Assembly: GCA_016185545.1 (NCBI GenBank)
Contig: JACPNJ010000003.1
Coordinates: 66,567 to 101,596 of the forward strand
Reading direction: 5' to 3'
Origin: Candidatus Yanofskyibacteriota bacterium
Lineage (GTDB): Bacteria > Patescibacteriota > Minisyncoccia > 2-02-FULL-40-12 > IGHO2-01-FULL-4-A
DNA: 35,030 bases
Shown here: positions 14,989-22,184 of the stretch, one piece after another
Layout: every line of letters begins with the position of its first letter
Position numbering within the stretch: the first letter of the stretch is position 1
Translations under genes and position numbers: made by a program
Notes under the pieces: generated by a model
Told to the model about the DNA's origin: nothing
The model's database searches: none
Seen by the model: the letters and a program-made list of their open reading frames with translations, nothing else

Positions 14989-16813
14989 CCAGACCATCAT
15001 GATCATGCAAGAAAAACCCAAAACAATTGACGCCGGACGCAAAAAAGAACTTAAAAAGGCAGCGTTGAAAACAACCCATGGCGGCCGTCTGGAAACACCA
15101 AAACCAGATAAGCAACGGGATGTTGCCTTCTTTGAAAATATGATCGCGGAATCCTCAACTCTAGAAGAATCTCGCGAGTTATATCAAAAACTCGGCCGAG
15201 ATCTTATTCCTGAGGAAAAATTCAATGGGCTTTTGGAGCGGCAATTCGGAGCCAAAACTCCAGAGCCAATCCAACAACCGCCGGAAAAAACACCAGTTCC
15301 GCAAATTTCAACCCAAGAACAAAAAGAAATAACTGAACCAAAAACAGAAAAAAGCCAGCCACAAAGCCAAGGCAAAGTCAAAATCGGCCAAGAAGAATAC
15401 CCGATTGAGAACTACGAGGAAACCGCCGAAGATGCGGAAATCGTTGCCTTGCGGAAAGTGCTAGCTTCTGAAATAAGCAAGCTGGACAAAAAACTTGCCC
15501 TTCTTGAAAAAATTGCCACCGACACGGGATCGCTTGGATTATCCGAGGATTTGAGAAAAACTCTAAGTTCTAGATTAAGCCAGCTACTGGATAAAAAACC
15601 GGGAGTTGGCGAGAAAACAATTCCTGAAAAGGACAAGACGATCGCCGAAACCATTGAGTCTATTGTGCTTGATAGCGAAGAGCCAACAGTTGACCCGGAC
15701 TTGAAAAAAATCTATCAGGCCAAAGATAAAAGAAAGGCGCTTGACCAGTGCCGGGATGAAACTTGGCGCAAACTACTGACTCTACAACAGATTGACTCCG
15801 GCCACGACCCCGTTTATGAATTGGGCCGCGCCTATGAAAGCGGAGAAATATCTGACGCTGACCATACCAGAATCACGGAAGAAAAAGAGTTAGAAAAATC
15901 GTTCCCCGACGAAACTGTGCTGGAGGAAAAGCCAGCAGATGATTTAGCTGACGAAACACCCGACCTCTACGGCTTCATGGAAAAAACGATCCAAGAGCAA
16001 GCCCAAGAAAGGGCGCGCCAGCAAGCAGAGAGGAAAAGGCAGCGGACCGCCACGCCTACCGATGAGGCGGAGCTGACGGCCAGAACCAAAATGCGCCGGA
16101 TGGCAAGAATGCGCAGAGATGGCGTGAGTGAAGAAGAAGCGGGGACACTCGAGGCCGTCGAAGCCGAATTCAAACCAACTCCGGAGATGTTCGCCGTTTC
16201 CAAGGAAATAAACAAAACCAGAAAAATTGCCACCGAGCGGTTGCACAGCGTTCAGTCACTCGAGCAACTGGACGAAACATCTTTGCGCACCTTGGAAGAT
16301 TTGAACTTCACTTTCCGGCATCTGGAAAGCATGCGCGTAACTCTGCGGCAAATGGAAACTCTAGCCAGAGAGGAATTTGAAAATCAAAAAGAAGAGGCAA
16401 GGAAACTATTGGGTCGCGCTACCGATCACTTCTTCGAAATGAAGCCGTGGCCGAATGCCATGGGGAGTAAGTTGCGAGACGCTCTCCAAAAAATATTGTC
16501 CATCTCCATCAAAGAAAAAGTAACAAAGACCAAGCATGCGAAAGGCCGCGGCAAGAAAGCTGCCGCCGCCGCGCTTGAACAATTTACCGAAAGGATAGCC
16601 AAGGTTTACGCCGAAGGCTTAATTTCAGAAAATGAATTCATGGCCAAGAAACGGCTGACAGATTCTCTGACCAAATCCGCTAGTCCTTTGGGGGATTTGG
16701 ATACCGCTTTCGCTGAGGGTGTGCTGGAAGACGTACTAACCGAAGAAGAATATTTCGCGCTCCGCAAAGGCCTGATATCTTCCTCGGCTAAATCCCATAA
16801 ATCCCAATCTTAA
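14981..16813 (+). CDS. Unknown large charged helical protein
   Basis: 610 residues behind GGAGGTGG, overlapping the previous stop. Very rich in Lys, Glu and Gln, with a Pro/Gln-rich low-complexity part (about 90-130) and long predicted helices, including coiled-coil-like LEESRELYQKLGRDL and EEARKLLGRATDHFFEM. No catalytic motif, membrane helix or signal peptide. The repeated phrase 'FxxGxLxxDxxxEEEYFALRKGLI' near the C-terminus resembles YAEGLISENEFMAKKRL just before it, so the end may hold a short helical repeat. Function unknown. Confidence 0.75.
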   Translation: MTNQTIMIMQEKPKTIDAGRKKELKKAALKTTHGGRLETPKPDKQRDVAFFENMIAESSTLEESRELYQKLGRDLIPEEKFNGLLERQFGAKTPEPIQQPPEKTPVPQISTQEQKEITEPKTEKSQPQSQGKVKIGQEEYPIENYEETAEDAEIVALRKVLASEISKLDKKLALLEKIATDTGSLGLSEDLRKTLSSRLSQLLDKKPGVGEKTIPEKDKTIAETIESIVLDSEEPTVDPDLKKIYQAKDKRKALDQCRDETWRKLLTLQQIDSGHDPVYELGRAYESGEISDADHTRITEEKELEKSFPDETVLEEKPADDLADETPDLYGFMEKTIQEQAQERARQQAERKRQRTATPTDEAELTARTKMRRMARMRRDGVSEEEAGTLEAVEAEFKPTPEMFAVSKEINKTRKIATERLHSVQSLEQLDETSLRTLEDLNFTFRHLESMRVTLRQMETLAREEFENQKEEARKLLGRATDHFFEMKPWPNAMGSKLRDALQKILSISIKEKVTKTKHAKGRGKKAAAAALEQFTERIAKVYAEGLISENEFMAKKRLTDSLTKSASPLGDLDTAFAEGVLEDVLTEEEYFALRKGLISSSAKSHKSQS

Positions 16814-16841
16814 TTTCAATCAATTTCAATTTCACTTATTT

Positions 16842-16896
16842 ACCCGGGACCAGTCTTGATTTTGCAAAGCAAAATCGGGATTCCCGGGTTTTATTA
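16842..16896 (+). terminator. Terminator hairpin after the unknown operon
   Basis: ACCCGGGA (16842-16849) pairs with TCCCGGGT (16882-16889), with an inner stem GATTTTGC/GCAAAATC, followed by a T-rich tail. Confidence 0.8.
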
Positions 16897-16945
16897 TTTT
16901 CTTGTTTTTTTATGCTTTCTATGTTAATTTGTACACCATGATGTA

Positions 16946-16970
16946 TCCCGTTAGAAGTCGTCCTAACGGG
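16946..16970. repeat. Short or decayed copy of the palindromic element upstream of ftsH
   Basis: TCCCGTTAGAAG...CTAACGGG, 25 bp, with the same ends as the elements in gyrA and rluD but no clear target duplication. It lies 28 bp before the ftsH start, in its leader. Confidence 0.65.
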
Positions 16971-16998
16971 TTCGCAGCCATAATCAGCAAATAATCTG

Positions 16999-18822
16999 AT
17001 GAAATCCTTAATTAAATATATCGTCATTGTCTTTTTGATACTCCTGGTTATCTCGGGGTTTACGGCGCTGGTACGCTCGCCTTTCGCGCAGGATAAAAAC
17101 GAGGTTTCACTGACCACACTGGTTAATCAGATAAATCAGGCGGAGGTCAAAGAACTAATAGTTAGCGGAGAAAAATTGGAAATTACTCTCAAAGAAGGCG
17201 ATAAGAAAGAGATCTCTAAAAAAGAATCTAATTCGTCAATCAGCGAAACCTTGCTTAATCTTGGCGTAGATAAAGAGAAATTAGCCCTTATTAATCTTGA
17301 TGTGAAAAACGAATCGGGTTTTACGTTTTACCTGGTCAATTTTTTGCCGATTATCCTGCCGTTCCTGTTAGTTGTTTTTCTGTTTTGGTTTATGTTCCGC
17401 CAGGCACAGCGCGGAGCAATGTCCGCTCTGACATTCGGCAAAACAAAAGCACGGCTAGCCGGCGGGGAAAGCAACGGTAAAAAGAAACTGACCTTCAAAG
17501 ACGTCGCCGGTCTGATCGAAGCTAAAGAAGAAATCTCCGAGGTCGTTGAATTTTTGCGTGATCCTAAGAGATTTCAAAAACTCGGCGCTCGTATTCCCCG
17601 CGGCGTTCTGCTCGTCGGTTCCCCCGGTACCGGTAAAACACTCTTAGCCAAAGCCGTTGCTAATGAAGCCGGTGTCCCCTTTTATTTTGTTTCCGGTTCA
17701 GAATTTGTGGAAATGTTCGTAGGCGTCGGCGCAAATCGGGTGCGCGACACTTTTGAAGTGGCAAAGAAAACCGCGCCCTCAATCATTTTTATTGACGAGA
17801 TAGACGCGGTCGGACGTCATCGCGGCGCAGGATTAGGCGGCGGACATGACGAGCGTGAACAAACGCTCAACCAGATACTTGTTGAGATGGATGGTTTTGA
17901 CACTAATGACGCCGTAATCGTAGTGGCTGCTACAAACCGACCCGATATCTTAGACCCCGCCTTGCTCCGGCCAGGACGTTTTGACAGACGCATTATACTT
18001 GACGAACCGTCCATGAAAGACCGCGAAGCAATCCTCAAAATTCACGCTTTGGACAAACCGATTGCTAAGAATTCTGACTTAAAGTTAGTTGCCGAACGCA
18101 CGCCCGGATTTTCGGGTGCTGATTTGGCTAATTTACTGAACGAAGCCGCGATACTGGCGGCACGCAAAAATCAAAAAGAAATCACTCAAGAGAATCTTCT
18201 GCAGTCAATTGAAAAAGTCATGCTCGGACCAGAACGAAGGTCACACGTGTTTACCAAAAAAGAAAAAGAAATTGCCGCGTACCATGAAGCCGGCCACGCA
18301 TTAATTGCTGCTTCGCTTCCACATACTGATCCCGTACATAAAGTTTCAATCGTATCCCGTGGACGAGCCGGCGGATATACTTTGAAATTGCCGCTTGAAG
18401 ATAAGCATCTGCGTTCGCGCTCGGAGTTTGAATCGGAACTTGCGGTTTTGCTTGGCGGGTTTACTGCCGAAAAATTAATCTTCAATGAGCTAACAACTGG
18501 CGCTTCCAACGACCTTAAAGTCGCTTCTGAATTGGCGCGCAAAATGGTTACTCAATACGGAATGTCGGAAAAACTGGGACCGATAACATTCGGCGAGAGA
18601 GAAGAGTTGGTGTTTCTCGGCAAGGAATTGGGCACTGAAAAAAATTATTCCAACGAGATTGCTTTTCAGATAGACAGCGAGGTCAAAAATTTCATTTCCA
18701 AAGCGCTTAAAAAGGCACGCGAGGTGCTTATTAAAAAAATGGTAGTTTTGGAAAAAATCGCACAAGAACTTATCGTCAAGGAAACTCTGGAACAAAAAGA
18801 GTTCTACGCGCTGGTTAAATAA
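16999..18822 (+). CDS. ftsH: ATP-dependent zinc metalloprotease FtsH
   Basis: 607 residues. N-terminal helix ([15 protein letters not shown]), periplasmic FtsH-extracellular domain, and a second helix ([19 protein letters not shown]). AAA domain: Walker A GSPGTGKT (207-214; family usually GPPGTGKT), pore FVGVGA, Walker B IIFIDEID and second-region-of-homology [20 protein letters not shown]. Zinc site HEAGH (429-433). It degrades misassembled membrane and regulatory proteins from the cytoplasmic face. Start ATG 16999 gives the expected MKSLIKY N-terminus; no good Shine-Dalgarno sequence is visible. The stop codon directly abuts the structured element at 18823. Confidence 0.97.
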   Translation: MKSLIKYIVIVFLILLVISGFTALVRSPFAQDKNEVSLTTLVNQINQAEVKELIVSGEKLEITLKEGDKKEISKKESNSSISETLLNLGVDKEKLALINLDVKNESGFTFYLVNFLPIILPFLLVVFLFWFMFRQAQRGAMSALTFGKTKARLAGGESNGKKKLTFKDVAGLIEAKEEISEVVEFLRDPKRFQKLGARIPRGVLLVGSPGTGKTLLAKAVANEAGVPFYFVSGSEFVEMFVGVGANRVRDTFEVAKKTAPSIIFIDEIDAVGRHRGAGLGGGHDEREQTLNQILVEMDGFDTNDAVIVVAATNRPDILDPALLRPGRFDRRIILDEPSMKDREAILKIHALDKPIAKNSDLKLVAERTPGFSGADLANLLNEAAILAARKNQKEITQENLLQSIEKVMLGPERRSHVFTKKEKEIAAYHEAGHALIAASLPHTDPVHKVSIVSRGRAGGYTLKLPLEDKHLRSRSEFESELAVLLGGFTAEKLIFNELTTGASNDLKVASELARKMVTQYGMSEKLGPITFGEREELVFLGKELGTEKNYSNEIAFQIDSEVKNFISKALKKAREVLIKKMVVLEKIAQELIVKETLEQKEFYALVK

Positions 18823-19028
18823 GTGTCTCTAAAATTTTAAGCTCAACCCCTGTGCCTTTTGAGAACTTCAACCCACTCCAGCGAGCGGGTTTCATCTTTT
18901 GTGATTGCCGCCACTTGTCAAGACACTCGTCCGTTTACGGACTCGGTCATTGACAAGACCATGCTGGCGGCAACCCCAGAAGTCTCAAAAAGCACAAGGG
19001 CTTTCGCTTTATAAAATCTTAGAGACAC
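18823..19028 (+). ncRNA. Candidate structured RNA / palindromic element, copy 2
   Basis: The outer arm GTGTCTCTAA.ATTTTA (18823 on) pairs with TAAAATCTTAGAGACAC (to 19028), and CCCTGTGCCTTTTGAGA with TCTCAAAAAGCACAAGGG. A hairpin AACCC..GGGTT presents the loop CCAGCGAG (18878-18885). The second arm TTGCCGCCA (18905-18913) / TGGCGGCAA (18965-18973) encloses TTGTCAAGAC / GTCATTGACAA with a terminal GTCCG-TTTA-CGGAC hairpin. The core matches copy 1 at 6601-6785, but the stems differ in sequence while still pairing. It begins one base after the ftsH stop. Could alternatively serve as an ftsH mRNA 3' end. Confidence 0.6.
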
Positions 19029-19103
19029 AAAATTAACCAGTCGGCTCTGAAAAAGGTCAAAAAATTTGTTTTTTAGCTGGTGCTTTGCTAGGGTATTAAA
19101 AAC

Positions 19104-19212
19104 TGGATCCCGAACGAGACCGCGAGGGCTCGTCCCGTACGAAGCAGGACGCGGAACACGTCCGCGGCTTCGTACGGGACTCGCAGCGTGCCTCTGCCTC
19201 GTACGGGATGGA
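19104..19212. mobile_element. Nested pair of palindromic elements upstream of the HAD gene
   Basis: Outer element 19108-19208 (TCCCGAACGAG...CTCGTACGGGA), flanked by TGGA at 19104-19107 and 19209-19212. Inside it sits an inner 47-bp element 19133-19179 (TCCCGTACGAAGC...GCTTCGTACGGGA, 13-bp perfect ends) flanked by CTCG at 19129-19132 and 19180-19183. Removing the inner copy and one CTCG leaves a 50-bp outer element. 47+4 and 50+4 are both multiples of three, although the site is non-coding. Confidence 0.88.
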
Positions 19213-19233
19213 CTTTGAAAATTGAGGTGACAA

Positions 19234-19911
19234 ATGCCAATTAGAGCGGTGATTCTGGATTTTGACGGGGTAATTTATGGTTCAGGGACATTGCAAGGCG
19301 CCGGCAAGCGAGTAGTTGAGATAGTAAAAACCTGGGGCTATAAAATCCCGGGTGATGTTTATGAAAAACTCAAAAATAATTGGGGTACCGACGGCATCAA
19401 GATGATAGAAATATGTTTCTGTTTAGATTCAGAAGTTGCCAAAGAAATTTATCTGGAATGGGAAAGAATAGACAAAACTGAACTTTATCCGCTTATTCGA
19501 AACTCAAAAGAAGTTATAAAAAAATTAAGATTGCAGCAAATGAAAGTTCTGCTGCTTACCAATAGGCAAAGAAAAAATTTAATGGGGTTGCTGGGTCAAT
19601 TCGGGCTTGTTGAATTATTTGATTTTATTCAAGCTAAGGATGATTGGACTTTTTCAAAGCCCAATCCGCATACTTTTTGTTTTATTTTGCACCAACTTGT
19701 CAAATCGGGCATTCACTCTGAAGAATGCATATATGTCGGCGATACGATTTTGGACTTTGAGTGCACGACGGCCAGAGGCCTGATAAGCGTCAGTGTGACC
19801 ACTGGAGTTTTTAACGAATCGGATTTTATAAAAGCCGGCCAGAAAAAAGAAAATATTATCCGCTCAATCGCCGAATTGCCGGAATGGATTGAAAAATATA
19901 ACCGTGTATAG
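19234..19911 (+). CDS. HAD-superfamily hydrolase (phosphoglycolate-phosphatase-like)
   Basis: 225 residues. Motif I DFDGV (nucleophile Asp9, acid/base Asp11), motif II LLTNR, a lysine in FSKPNPHTF and motif III/IV IYVGDTILDFECTTARG place it in the HAD phosphatase family with an alpha-helical cap (subfamily I). It likely removes phosphate from a small metabolite; substrate not determinable. ATG 19234 follows GAGGTGA. The gene sits directly behind a nested palindromic insertion, so its promoter may have been displaced or supplied by that sequence. Confidence 0.85.
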   Translation: MPIRAVILDFDGVIYGSGTLQGAGKRVVEIVKTWGYKIPGDVYEKLKNNWGTDGIKMIEICFCLDSEVAKEIYLEWERIDKTELYPLIRNSKEVIKKLRLQQMKVLLLTNRQRKNLMGLLGQFGLVELFDFIQAKDDWTFSKPNPHTFCFILHQLVKSGIHSEECIYVGDTILDFECTTARGLISVSVTTGVFNESDFIKAGQKKENIIRSIAELPEWIEKYNRV

Positions 19912-19923
19912 CACGGTTTTTGA

Positions 19924-19952
19924 TTGACGAAAGACGCAAAAAAACATAAAAT
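19924..19952 (+). promoter_or_regulatory. Promoter of tRNA-Ile (TTGACG-17-TAAAAT)
   Basis: TTGACG 19924-19929 and TAAAAT 19947-19952; the tRNA begins 8 nt after the -10 box. Confidence 0.6.
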
Positions 19953-19960
19953 AAAACGAT

Positions 19961-20032
19961 GCGCCCGTAGCTCAATGGCAGAGCAGTCGTCTTATAAGCG
20001 ACAGGTTCTTGGTTCGAATCCAAGCGGGCGCA
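19961..20032 (+). tRNA. tRNA-Ile(UAU)
   Basis: Acceptor GCGCCCG/CGGGCGC, D arm GCTC...GAGC, anticodon arm GTCGT-CTTATAA-GCGAC and T arm CTTGG-TTCGAAT-CCAAG. The anticodon is TAT, reading AUA. CCA is not encoded. Most bacteria read AUA with tRNA-Ile(CAU) modified by TilS, so a genomic UAU anticodon is unusual. Confidence 0.9.
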
Positions 20033-20041
20033 CTGAAGTTT

Positions 20042-20072
20042 GGGCGCGTAGCTCAGTCGGGTTGAAGTGTTT
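20042..20072 (+). pseudogene. Truncated 5' half of a tRNA
   Basis: GGGCGCGTAGCTCAGTCGGG looks like an acceptor strand and D arm, but no anticodon or T arm follows before tRNA-Val starts. Probably a remnant of tRNA duplication or deletion. Confidence 0.5.
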
Positions 20073-20077
20073 AATGC

Positions 20078-20152
20078 GGGCAGTTAGTTCAGTGGTAGAA
20101 CGGTCGCCTTACACGCGACAGGTCGTAGGTTCAATCCCTACACTGCCCACCA
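20078..20152 (+). tRNA. tRNA-Val(UAC)
   Basis: Acceptor GGGCAGT/ACTGCCC, anticodon arm GTCGC-CTTACAC-GCGAC (anticodon TAC), T arm GTAGG/CCTAC, CCA encoded. Confidence 0.93.
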
Positions 20153-20230
20153 GAACCAGACTTGTTTCTCTTTTTGCGGCATGCTATAACCGCAAATATC
20201 TTGTTCATTAAAATTTATAAGGAGAATCCC

Positions 20231-20923
20231 ATGGATGAACCTGCTGTTTGCGCAAGAAAACCCTATGTTGATTACACGCTTGTCAAAGCCGACGCAACAA
20301 TGGAAGATTTCAGACGTTTTTGCGAAAAAGCTCTTGAAGAAGAAAATCGCCTTGTTATCCGTTCGGTCTGTGTTTTGCCAGACCCGCGCATAATTAAATT
20401 TTGCAAAAAAATCCTTGAAGGCAGCGGCATTCTTTTGTCCACGGTTAATGATTTTCCTTTGGGACGCGGCGGAAAAATGCTAAAACTCTATGGAGCATTG
20501 ACGGCAAAAGAGGCCGGCGCGGACGAGATTGATACCAAGCTTAATGCCGGACTTCTTCGTGAAATAAATTATAAAGATGTCATAGAAGAAATTGCGGTTG
20601 TTGTTAAAGTATTTCCCAAAGCAACAAAGGTCATTATTGAAAGTGGCCATCAGTGGTACAATGAAAGAATCATCAAGGAAGCGGCACATCTTGTGGCAAC
20701 TACTGGCGCTTTTTGCGTCAAAACTTCCACGACGGTCGTGGATAACATCGCGCCAGAAGAAAAAAATCAACATGTCGTATGGATGCACGAATCCGAGCCT
20801 GATTTGGTAAAAAAGGCGGCAGGCGGTTATAGAAAAATTAGCCAAGTGAAACCACTTTGGAAAGTCATACCGCCGGACAAATTGATAGTCGGCTCTTCTG
20901 TGCCTTTTTGGAAAAATCCATAA
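20231..20923 (+). CDS. deoC: Deoxyribose-phosphate aldolase
   Basis: 230 residues from ATG 20231 behind AAGGAGAATCCC. DERA hallmarks: DYTLVKADAT, SVCVLPDPRIIKFCKK, STVNDFPLG, AKEAGADEIDTKLN, KVIIESG and FCVKTSTT, with the Schiff-base Lys at about residue 164. It cleaves 2-deoxyribose-5-phosphate to glyceraldehyde-3-phosphate and acetaldehyde, feeding DNA-derived sugars to glycolysis. The convergent neighbour is a nucleoside phosphorylase, the upstream enzyme of the same salvage route; the linking phosphopentomutase is not in the window. Confidence 0.93.
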   Translation: MDEPAVCARKPYVDYTLVKADATMEDFRRFCEKALEEENRLVIRSVCVLPDPRIIKFCKKILEGSGILLSTVNDFPLGRGGKMLKLYGALTAKEAGADEIDTKLNAGLLREINYKDVIEEIAVVVKVFPKATKVIIESGHQWYNERIIKEAAHLVATTGAFCVKTSTTVVDNIAPEEKNQHVVWMHESEPDLVKKAAGGYRKISQVKPLWKVIPPDKLIVGSSVPFWKNP

Positions 20924-20925
20924 TT

Positions 20926-20952
20926 AAAATCGGCATTCTTGCCGATTTTTTG
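20926..20952 (+). terminator. deoC terminator
   Basis: AAAATCGGC-ATTCTT-GCCGATTTT followed by T-run. Confidence 0.85.
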
Positions 20953-20988
20953 TTTGGTGATTTATATACTTCTTGCTGGGGCTTGTGC

Positions 20989-21086
20989 GTTTGGCCAAGT
21001 TCGAGGCAAAACCGAGCATTGAAGCGAGCCATAGTAGAACTATGGTAAGCGAGAAGCGGAGGTTTTAACGAAGAAATTGGTCAAAC
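20989..21086. repeat. Long imperfect hairpin between deoC and the phosphorylase
   Basis: GTTTGGCCAA (20989-20998) pairs with TTGGTCAAAC (21077-21086). Interrupted stems run inward to a perfect CCATAGT-AGA-ACTATGG tip (21029-21045). Gene-free; function unknown. Confidence 0.7.
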
Positions 21087-21093
21087 CCGCAGG

Positions 21094-21141
21094 GCTTAAC
21101 TCAAGCAAAGCCCATAAAATTTCGGGCTTCTTGAGTTAAGC
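21094..21141 (-). terminator. Terminator of the nucleoside phosphorylase gene
   Basis: GCTTAACTCAAG..GCCC / GGGC..CTTGAGTTAAGC, overlapping the stop codon of the minus-strand gene. Confidence 0.65.
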
Positions 21142-22122
21142 GCGCAGGCCAGCCAGTTCAACCATCGCCTCAAGAGCAACCAATATGCACTTGCCTATCC
21201 GTTCCGCCGCGTATGCCGCGTCTATCATCTGGTCAGAGGCAAGATTATCAAGCACGGTGCAAATCGCCCCCGCCCGATAACCCAACATCTCATTGGCAAG
21301 ACGAAAAAGAATGCTCGTTTCCATTTCATGATTTACAATGCGCAAGCCGCCACTTTCAAAATTTGCCATCGATTCAATGAAATCTTCCATGCTAAATAAA
21401 GTCTGAATCCGTCCGACGGTTCTGCCTTCCGGCGCAAAAAATCCGGGCGAAGCAGTAGTAATGCCGCTAGCGACCGCCCGCACTGATTCACCATTTTTGA
21501 GAAATTCTCTGACAGCCATCCTTCCAAGAGCGCTCACAATAGATGAATTTGCCGGTGAAACATAACAGCAAAAACCGGAAAAAAAATTAATGAGAGTGCC
21601 GATTTTCGTTTTTTGAAAATCCCGCGCAATATCTTTCATCTTCACATCCAGAGTCCGTCTTGGATAGAAAACGCCGAGATTATCGAGCCCGATAGCGTAT
21701 TCGGAAATTGCCAATGCACCGAGAGGAACATCTGCAAGCGAAGTTCCGGCCGTACCTACACGGATGATATTCACCGAAGCCGGTGTGTCGCTCCACCGAT
21801 TTTTTTCAGGGTCAAACTCCCAAAGCGCATGCAGTTCCGTCAAAGCAATTTCAATACCGGCAACTCCGATACCGCACGACATCGCCGCCATTGGTACGCC
21901 TTTGTAAGCGCCGCAAATAATATTAAATTCCGGCCGCGCTTTGTTTTGATGTCTAAATTGCACCGAGTTAAAATGCTTTGCAATCGCATTAACCCGTTCC
22001 GCCGCCCCAACCAAAAACAGATTTGTCGGTATATTGTCTGCTTTTTTGAGGTCTATATGATAAAGCGTCCCGTCAAGATAATTAATCAGTTGCGAACCTT
22101 TGGCTTTTCCTTGGCGCATCAT
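21136..22122 (-). CDS. Nucleoside phosphorylase (uridine phosphorylase-like)
   Basis: 328 residues. PNP/UDP family features: FLVGAAERVNAIA (phosphate-loop region), MSCGIGVAGIEIALTEL, NIIRVGTAGTSL and NHEMETSILFRLANEM, with the catalytic-region Glu-Met-Glu. These enzymes split nucleosides with phosphate into base and (deoxy)ribose-1-phosphate. Longer than E. coli Udp (about 250 residues), with an extra N-terminal part and an inserted region around FYPRRTLDVKMKD. The start is preceded by AGAGGAA. It is convergent with deoC, which acts downstream in deoxynucleoside catabolism. Confidence 0.88.
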   Translation of the reverse strand: MMRQGKAKGSQLINYLDGTLYHIDLKKADNIPTNLFLVGAAERVNAIAKHFNSVQFRHQNKARPEFNIICGAYKGVPMAAMSCGIGVAGIEIALTELHALWEFDPEKNRWSDTPASVNIIRVGTAGTSLADVPLGALAISEYAIGLDNLGVFYPRRTLDVKMKDIARDFQKTKIGTLINFFSGFCCYVSPANSSIVSALGRMAVREFLKNGESVRAVASGITTASPGFFAPEGRTVGRIQTLFSMEDFIESMANFESGGLRIVNHEMETSILFRLANEMLGYRAGAICTVLDNLASDQMIDAAYAAERIGKCILVALEAMVELAGLRA

Positions 22123-22184
22123 TTCCTCTTTCTGTTTCTTATTTCAAAGTTAAAGTGCTATTATCGGGATAATAAAAGCATATT

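Noticed and set aside
16836-17117. Open frame of 93 codons on the minus strand across the ftsH start
   Set aside because: It overlaps the ftsH N-terminus and runs through a terminator hairpin and a palindrome; no ribosome-binding site or recognisable composition.
20042-20072. Complete tRNA between tRNA-Ile and tRNA-Val
   Set aside because: Only the acceptor strand and D arm are present; no anticodon or T arm can be folded.
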